A model generated the notes under the pieces. That model worked only from the letters and a program-made list of their open reading frames with translations, was not told the origin of the DNA and ran no database searches. 9,377 bases of DNA from an uncultured bacterium (GTDB taxonomy: Bacteria; Bacillota_I; Bacilli_A; RF39; UBA660). The translations under genes were made by a program, and so were the position numbers. The stretch lies in contig CASEAD010000116.1 of assembly GCA_949285775.1 (NCBI GenBank), positions 1-9,377 of the forward strand, given 5' to 3'. This document shows, piece by piece, positions 6,191 to 9,377 of the stretch. Numbering within the stretch: the first letter of the stretch is position 1; each line of letters begins with the position of its first letter.

Positions 6191-7752
6191 TAATATAGCT
6201 TGAAATTATAATATATTTCAACCGTCTTATCTTCACTAATAAGTATTTTATCAATTAAATTGACGAGTATTTTTCTATTAGGTTTTTCTAAAGATAAATA
6301 TTCTTTTATTTTTTTTAATGTTTCTTCACTTTCTTTGACTATTTCTTTCTCATTAATATTACTAAGTTCATTCTCTAATTCTTCTTTCTCTTTTTTCCAA
6401 ATGTTTATTTCTTCTTTATATTTGATAGTTAAACGATTATACATTTCCATGTCAATATTATCATTTAACTTATCTTCATATATCTTGTCAATGTATGATA
6501 GATTACGTTTAATCTTTCTATCTAATATGCCCACTTCCTTTTGTTTTTTAATTCTAGTATCATTTTGTCTTTTAGCAGCGTTTACTTTATCTTCAAATTC
6601 TGTACTATCTACATAATTTTGAAACAGACTTCTTATTTCCTCTAATACTGCATTTTCTAGCTTATTATAGTTTAGGCTATGAGGGGTACAAAGACCATAT
6701 TTGGAATGTGATATATAATAAGAACAATAACAATATTTTCTTTTGCCATCGCTACTTTTATTTATACCTATCCTATGTCCACATTCTTTACATATTATAA
6801 AACCAGAAAGTAATTGAATATTCTTCCTTGTAGGTTTATTTTTATTCTTTTTAAGTAGTCTTTGAACTGTGTCAAAGGTTTCTTTATCAATAATCCCTTC
6901 GTGGGTATTTTCAGAGATTATCCATTCTTCTTTAGGTGTTCTAATTTCCTTTTTTGATTTATAGTTTAATTTTTTTCTTCTACCTTGGGTAAGATTTCCA
7001 ATGTATGTTTCATTTGTAAGCATTTCTTCAATCGTCCTAGGACACCATAATTCATAAGCTGTAGATTTCATACCTCTGTTAAGATTTGCGTAAATGCTTG
7101 GTGTGGGAATAAGCTTATCTGAAAAAACATTTGCTATTTGTCTTGGGCTTTTGCCCTCTAAAGCTAAATTAAACATTTTAACAATAATAGGTCTAACTTC
7201 TTCGTCAATAATTATCTTATGTTTGTCATTAGGGGCTTTTTTATAACCATAAGGTGCTTTCCACCCTAAGAATTGTCCACTTTCTTTTTTTGCTTTTATT
7301 ACTTTTCTTATTTTTTTTGATGTGTCTTTTAAATAATAATCATTAAATACTAATTTGAATTGCAGAAAGTCTAATCCTGGTGTTTCATATAATGTATCTA
7401 TATCATCATTTAAAGCAATATATCTTATACCTCGTTCAGGAAATAATCTCTCAATATATTCCCCCATAGAGATATAATCTCTACCCATACGAGACAAGTC
7501 TTTTGTGATAATAGTATTTATTTTTGCATTATCTATATCTATCAATAGTCTTTTCCAAGAAGGTCTGTCAAAATTAGAACCAGTATAGCCATCATCGACA
7601 TATTCATCAATATAGACTAAGTTTTCTTTTGTTTGTTTTAAAAACATTTGTAATAAGTCCCTTTGATTTTTTATGCTTTCACTTTCAAGATTATCTCCAT
7701 CTTCCCTTGATAACCTAATATATAAAGCAGTATTATATGTCTTACCTTTCAT
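6190..7752 (-). CDS. Large serine recombinase (element integrase)
   Basis: At 520 residues this is a full-length large serine recombinase of the TndX/TnpX kind, which inserts and excises a circular element at attP and attB. The resolvase domain (about 5-150) has Arg13 and nucleophile Ser15 in Tyr-Ile-Arg-Leu-Ser-Arg-Glu-Asp, and the second conserved block KDLSRMGRD (84-92). A recombinase domain follows (about 165-290). The zinc ribbon uses Cys321-x2-Cys324, Cys341 or Cys343, and Cys355. A long coiled coil (about 400-485) leads to a final block resembling DUF4368 and ending in Tyr-Tyr-Asn-Phe. No key residue is missing. The AAAGGAG ribosome binding site just upstream of the ATG supports the start. 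It is the obvious enzyme for the 4883-8317 insertion, which has matching attachment-site symmetry. Confidence 0.95.
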   Translation of the reverse strand: MKGKTYNTALYIRLSREDGDNLESESIKNQRDLLQMFLKQTKENLVYIDEYVDDGYTGSNFDRPSWKRLLIDIDNAKINTIITKDLSRMGRDYISMGEYIERLFPERGIRYIALNDDIDTLYETPGLDFLQFKLVFNDYYLKDTSKKIRKVIKAKKESGQFLGWKAPYGYKKAPNDKHKIIIDEEVRPIIVKMFNLALEGKSPRQIANVFSDKLIPTPSIYANLNRGMKSTAYELWCPRTIEEMLTNETYIGNLTQGRRKKLNYKSKKEIRTPKEEWIISENTHEGIIDKETFDTVQRLLKKNKNKPTRKNIQLLSGFIICKECGHRIGINKSSDGKRKYCYCSYYISHSKYGLCTPHSLNYNKLENAVLEEIRSLFQNYVDSTEFEDKVNAAKRQNDTRIKKQKEVGILDRKIKRNLSYIDKIYEDKLNDNIDMEMYNRLTIKYKEEINIWKKEKEELENELSNINEKEIVKESEETLKKIKEYLSLEKPNRKILVNLIDKILISEDKTVEIYYNFKLY

Positions 7753-7790
7753 TACTATCTCCTTTCTCAGTAGGACACATTAACAAATAT

Positions 7791-7819
7791 ATTATAATAT
7801 CACTTTTTTAAAGATCCAA
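7791..7819 (-). promoter_or_regulatory. Possible promoter for the large serine recombinase
   Basis: On the minus strand a perfect TATAAT (7791-7796) is preceded at 17 bases by TTGGAT (7814-7819, three of six matches to TTGACA). It overlaps the end of the 34-codon gene, so the recombinase could be expressed from this promoter or by read-through from upstream. Confidence 0.45.
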
Positions 7820-7904
7820 TCTCTAAACAATAGTCTATTAAAAATTGTTCTATTATTTGTTGAAGTGTCTTGCCATCCTCTTTGAAAACATTTACGATTT
7901 TCAT
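7800..7904 (-). CDS. 34-residue small protein upstream of the recombinase
   Basis: The predicted peptide starts MKIVNVFKEDGKTLQQIIEQ and ends in Lys-Lys. Residues 12-30 look like one amphipathic helix. It has a good AGGTGG ribosome binding site (7911-7916) six bases before the ATG and ends at TGA, 48 bases before the recombinase start, in the same direction. The clean signal and conserved-looking start argue that it is translated. I do not recognise the family securely. It is too short for a usual excisionase or HipB-type helix-turn-helix protein, but its position directly ahead of the integrase makes a regulatory role or leader-peptide role possible. The function is not shown by the sequence. 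Confidence 0.6.
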   Translation of the reverse strand: MKIVNVFKEDGKTLQQIIEQFLIDYCLEIGSLKK

Positions 7905-7958
7905 AAATAACCACCTAATTAAATCTATGACTATATTAAATATAAAATACTTTTTGAC

Positions 7959-7971
7959 TTAAAACGGTACC
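7959..7971 (-). repeat. Short direct repeat, copy 1 (GGTACCG type)
   Basis: GGTACCGTTTTAA on the minus strand differs by one base from the copy at 8096-8108, 137 bp away. Each copy ends in a TAA stop in its own reading frame, giving Arg-Val-Pro-Phe-stop here and Glu-Val-Pro-Ile-stop at the other copy. Confidence 0.5.
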
Positions 7972-8095
7972 CTTTCTTCATTAACGATAAACTTTTTATC
8001 GTCTTTTAAAATATTTGAATTGTCATCTATAGTATAGTAATATTTTGTATCTTCGTTATAGAGTCCCTGCTTAATAGTTTCTAAATAATATCCAT

Positions 8096-8108
8096 TTAAA
8101 TCGGTACC
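8096..8108 (-). repeat. Short direct repeat, copy 2 (GGTACCG type)
   Basis: GGTACCGATTTAA on the minus strand matches the copy at 7959-7971 at 12 of 13 positions and coincides with the apparent frameshift point of the decayed gene. A small duplication or slippage event could explain both the repeat and the frame change. Confidence 0.5.
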
Positions 8109-8270
8109 TCACCTAATATAGCAATTTCTTAATTACATTCGAAATATTTCTCAGTACTATATATGACTATTTTTCTCATACTTCTATCATAGTTATCTAT
8201 AAGAACTCTATAATAATTATAAAACATAGTACTTAAATTGGGATTATTCATTTCCCTAATATTTTTTTGC

Positions 8271-8299
8271 TTAACAGATATATTTTTTTATGTTATAAG
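8271..8299 (+). promoter_or_regulatory. Outward-facing sigma-A promoter at the element's right end
   Basis: On the plus strand TTAACA (8271-8276, five of six matches) is separated by exactly 17 bases from TATAAG (8294-8299, five of six), which also has the extended -10 TG at 8291-8292. The predicted start near 8306 would send transcripts across attR into the substrate-binding-protein remnant and the ATPase gene. The -10 box overlaps the outer end of the attR half-site, so integrase binding could block it. In the excised circle it would point across attP into the antisense strand of the HipA-like gene. Confidence 0.6.
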
Positions 8300-8317
8300 T
8301 TTTGTATCCGTTGGGGT
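8294..8317 (+). other. attR: right attachment site of the element
   Basis: The element arm 8294-8313 (TATAAGTTTTGTATCCGTTG) is followed by G, the GG centre (8315-8316) and T. Joined to 4883-4902 in a circle, the two arms are imperfect inverted repeats with 14 of 20 matches, including the outer nine and an inner CCG. Host coding sequence resumes directly at GGT/GGA (8315-8320). Confidence 0.75.
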
Positions 8318-8881
8318 GGAATGCCGGAAATGACATTAGAGTGGACTTTAAAAGAAAATGGTATTGATCCTAATAATGATTTGACTATTGATACTTCTAT
8401 AGCGTTTGCTGCTATGGGTGGAGCTTTTATTGGTGGTACTGGTGATTATGTTAGTTTGTTTGAACCTAATGCTACGGAGATAGAAAGGCAAGGTCTTGGC
8501 TATATTGTAGCGTATTTGGGTGAATTAGGAGGAGAAGTTCCTTATACGGCATATAATGCTAGACGTAGTTATATTGAGGATAATCCTGATGTTATAGTGG
8601 CGTTTTCTAACGCTATTGATAAGGGGTTAAAGTTTGTTTCTGAAAATGATGCAGAGGTTATTGCTAATTCTATTATTGATTTCTTTCCTGATACAGCACT
8701 TAACGATTTAATTACAATAGTTCAAAGATATAAAGATGGAGATGCTTGGAGAGATAATATTACTATTAATGAAAGTGAGTGGGATCATATTCAGGAAATA
8801 GTAATTGCTGCAGGTGAATTAGATGGATATGTTCCGTTTGAAGATTTAATATATACTAAATATTTTAGCGATTATGAGTAA
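8315..8881 (+). pseudogene. C-terminal fragment of ABC substrate-binding protein gene
   Basis: These 188 codons continue the 4724-4882 fragment in frame: Gly-Gly-Met-Pro-Glu-Met-Thr-Leu-Glu-Trp, then the family blocks around FIGGTGDYVSLFEPNA, EVPYTAYNARRSYIEDNPDV and SIIDFFPDTALNDL, to TAA at 8879-8881. NMT1/SsuA/TauA-like proteins bind small solutes such as sulfonates, nitrate or pyrimidine thiamine precursors; the ligand cannot be told. The reading frame is open back to ATG 8267, but residues before 8315 are element DNA. If translated after insertion, the ATG at 8330 with GGGGTGG (8313-8319) ten bases before it is the best restart. The product would lack the first lobe and signal peptide and could not bind substrate normally. 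Translation might still matter for coupling to the overlapping ATPase gene. Confidence 0.85.
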
Positions 8882-9377
8882 GGATATTTTACAGTTGAGC
8901 AATCTATCTAAAATTTACTATACTCCTAAAAAGGAAATTATGGCGATTGATGATGTAAGTATTAGTTTGAAAGATGATGAGATTATTGCTATTGTTGGTC
9001 CTTCTGGTTGTGGGAAATCTACTTTGCTTAATATTATAGGAGGATTGGATAGTAAAAATAATGGTGAGATAATGTATCCGGATGGAGATAAAAGAATTGG
9101 TTATATGTTTCAGACTGACTGTTTATTTGACTGGCTTACTATATTAGATAATTGTTTACTTGGTTTAAAGATACAGAAGGAGCTTACTGAAGAAAACAAG
9201 AAGTATGTAATTGATTTACTTAATAATTATGGTTTGGGAGAATTTATAAATAGTTATCCTAGTAGTTTAAGTGGTGGAATGAGGCAGAGGGTTGCTTTAA
9301 TTAGAACTCTTGCTACTAAGCCGGATATATTACTTCTTGATGAGCCGTATTCAGCTTTGGATTATCAAACCAGGTTA
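8874..9377 (+). CDS. ABC transporter ATPase, SsuB/TauB-like (partial)
   Basis: This is the nucleotide-binding subunit that drives import with the partner substrate-binding protein and a permease expected beyond the window. The first 168 residues are present. Visible motifs are Walker A GPSGCGKST (42-50), Q-loop Gln80, signature LSGGMRQ (132-138), Walker B ILLLDEP (152-158, catalytic Glu157) and the D-loop Ser-Ala-Leu-Asp (160-163). The H-loop lies past the edge. The ATG overlaps the end of the substrate-binding-protein gene by eight bases and has no clear ribosome binding site of its own, so translation is probably coupled to that gene. The ATPase itself shows no damage here, although its upstream partner gene is broken. 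Confidence 0.92.
   Translation, partial: MSKDILQLSNLSKIYYTPKKEIMAIDDVSISLKDDEIIAIVGPSGCGKSTLLNIIGGLDSKNNGEIMYPDGDKRIGYMFQTDCLFDWLTILDNCLLGLKIQKELTEENKKYVIDLLNNYGLGEFINSYPSSLSGGMRQRVALIRTLATKPDILLLDEPYSALDYQTRL

Larger units (their letters stand above)
7959..8251 (-). pseudogene. Decayed small gene at the right end of the element
   Basis: From ATG at 8249-8251 a 40-codon frame runs to TAA at 8129-8131 and contains MRKIVIYSTEKYFECN. Past that stop the same frame continues Glu-Ile-Ala-Ile-Leu-Gly-Glu-Val. After a frame change near 8103-8107 a second 49-codon stretch follows (GTDLNGYYLETIKQG onwards) to TAA at 7959-7961. The three pieces read as one protein of about 97 residues broken by one nonsense codon and one frameshift. 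I do not recognise the family. The alternative is two tiny overlapping genes, but the second piece has no start codon or ribosome binding site at its beginning. The first piece has an AGGG only three bases before the ATG, a poor ribosome binding site. It lies first in the element's minus-strand gene series. Confidence 0.55.
4883..8317. mobile_element. Serine-integrase element carrying a HipA-like kinase, inserted in an ABC gene
   Basis: The 3435-bp segment interrupts a substrate-binding-protein gene. Removing it joins codon 4880-4882 to codon 8318-8320 in frame and rebuilds the family block Arg-Lys-Gly-Gly-Met-Pro-Glu-Met. Inside are a full-length large serine recombinase, a HipA-like kinase, a 34-codon gene and a decayed gene, all on the minus strand. 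The ends form an imperfect inverted repeat, as in serine-integrase attP sites. There is no relaxase, coupling protein, replication gene or type IV secretion gene. It is therefore a minimal integrative element that either moves alone or is mobilised after excision. No recombination directionality factor is recognisable. The hipA-like stop lies only 33 bases from the left half-site, so the left end is tightly packed. Confidence 0.8.

Noticed and set aside
4935..7752. A classic hipBA toxin-antitoxin operon
   Set aside because: No helix-turn-helix antitoxin gene overlaps or precedes the kinase. The gene upstream is the recombinase, and the kinase has its own promoter.
8267..8314. Reading the substrate-binding fragment as a complete gene starting at ATG 8267
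   Set aside because: Residues encoded by 8267-8314 are element-end DNA, lack a signal peptide and lie mostly upstream of the predicted transcription start. Family sequence begins at 8315.
4883..8317. The split gene as a simple assembly error
   Set aside because: The join restores frame exactly, the ends show matching att-like symmetry and the segment contains its own integrase, all of which fit genuine integration. This argument does not cover the separate break at about 4724.
1..9377. CRISPR array, tRNA or rRNA genes
   Set aside because: No regularly spaced repeats and no cloverleaf or rRNA-like stretches were seen on either strand.

Overview
The window is AT-rich DNA using the standard bacterial code: TGG encodes Trp throughout and TGA acts as a stop. 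Strong GGAGG-type ribosome binding sites, extended -10 promoters, U-tract terminators and the protein families present suggest a low-GC Bacillota, probably an uncultured gut-type Bacilli or Clostridia relative. This placement is an inference from style, not from a marker gene.

Left part (1-4690). Four genes lie on the minus strand. In transcription order they are a CapA-family metallophosphatase-fold protein (3326-4624), a membrane-anchored M23 peptidase (2512-3207), a short serine recombinase that seems to have lost its C-terminal end (1410-2444), and an unrecognised protein with a C-terminal membrane anchor (91-1200). Several have their own promoter and terminator, so they look like separate units rather than one operon. 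The M23 promoter carries a perfect tandem 11-bp repeat next to its -35 box.

Right part (4724-9377). The underlying locus is a plus-strand ABC transporter of the NMT1/SsuA/TauA type. Its substrate-binding protein gene is broken in two ways. The N-terminal third is missing to the left of about 4724. The remainder is split by an insertion, with a 53-codon middle piece at 4724-4882 and the C-terminal piece at 8315-8881. The ATPase gene (8874-9377, running off the window) overlaps the end of the second piece. Joining 4882 to 8318 restores the reading frame and the expected family sequence exactly.

Inserted element (about 4883-8317, 3435 bp). It is a compact mobile element with, from its right end, a decayed gene (7959-8251), a 34-codon gene (7800-7904), a full-length large serine recombinase (6190-7752) and a HipA-like kinase (4935-6128). 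All are on the minus strand. The element's two ends form an imperfect 20-bp inverted repeat around a GG centre when joined, as expected for the attP of a serine integrase. There is no relaxase, conjugation gene or HipB-type antitoxin. The kinase is therefore the only recognisable cargo. The right end also carries a good outward plus-strand promoter that could keep the downstream ABC ATPase transcribed after the gene was broken.

The main points of interest are the base-level boundaries of this recombinase plus HipA-like kinase element, its outward promoter, and the separate unexplained break at about 4724.
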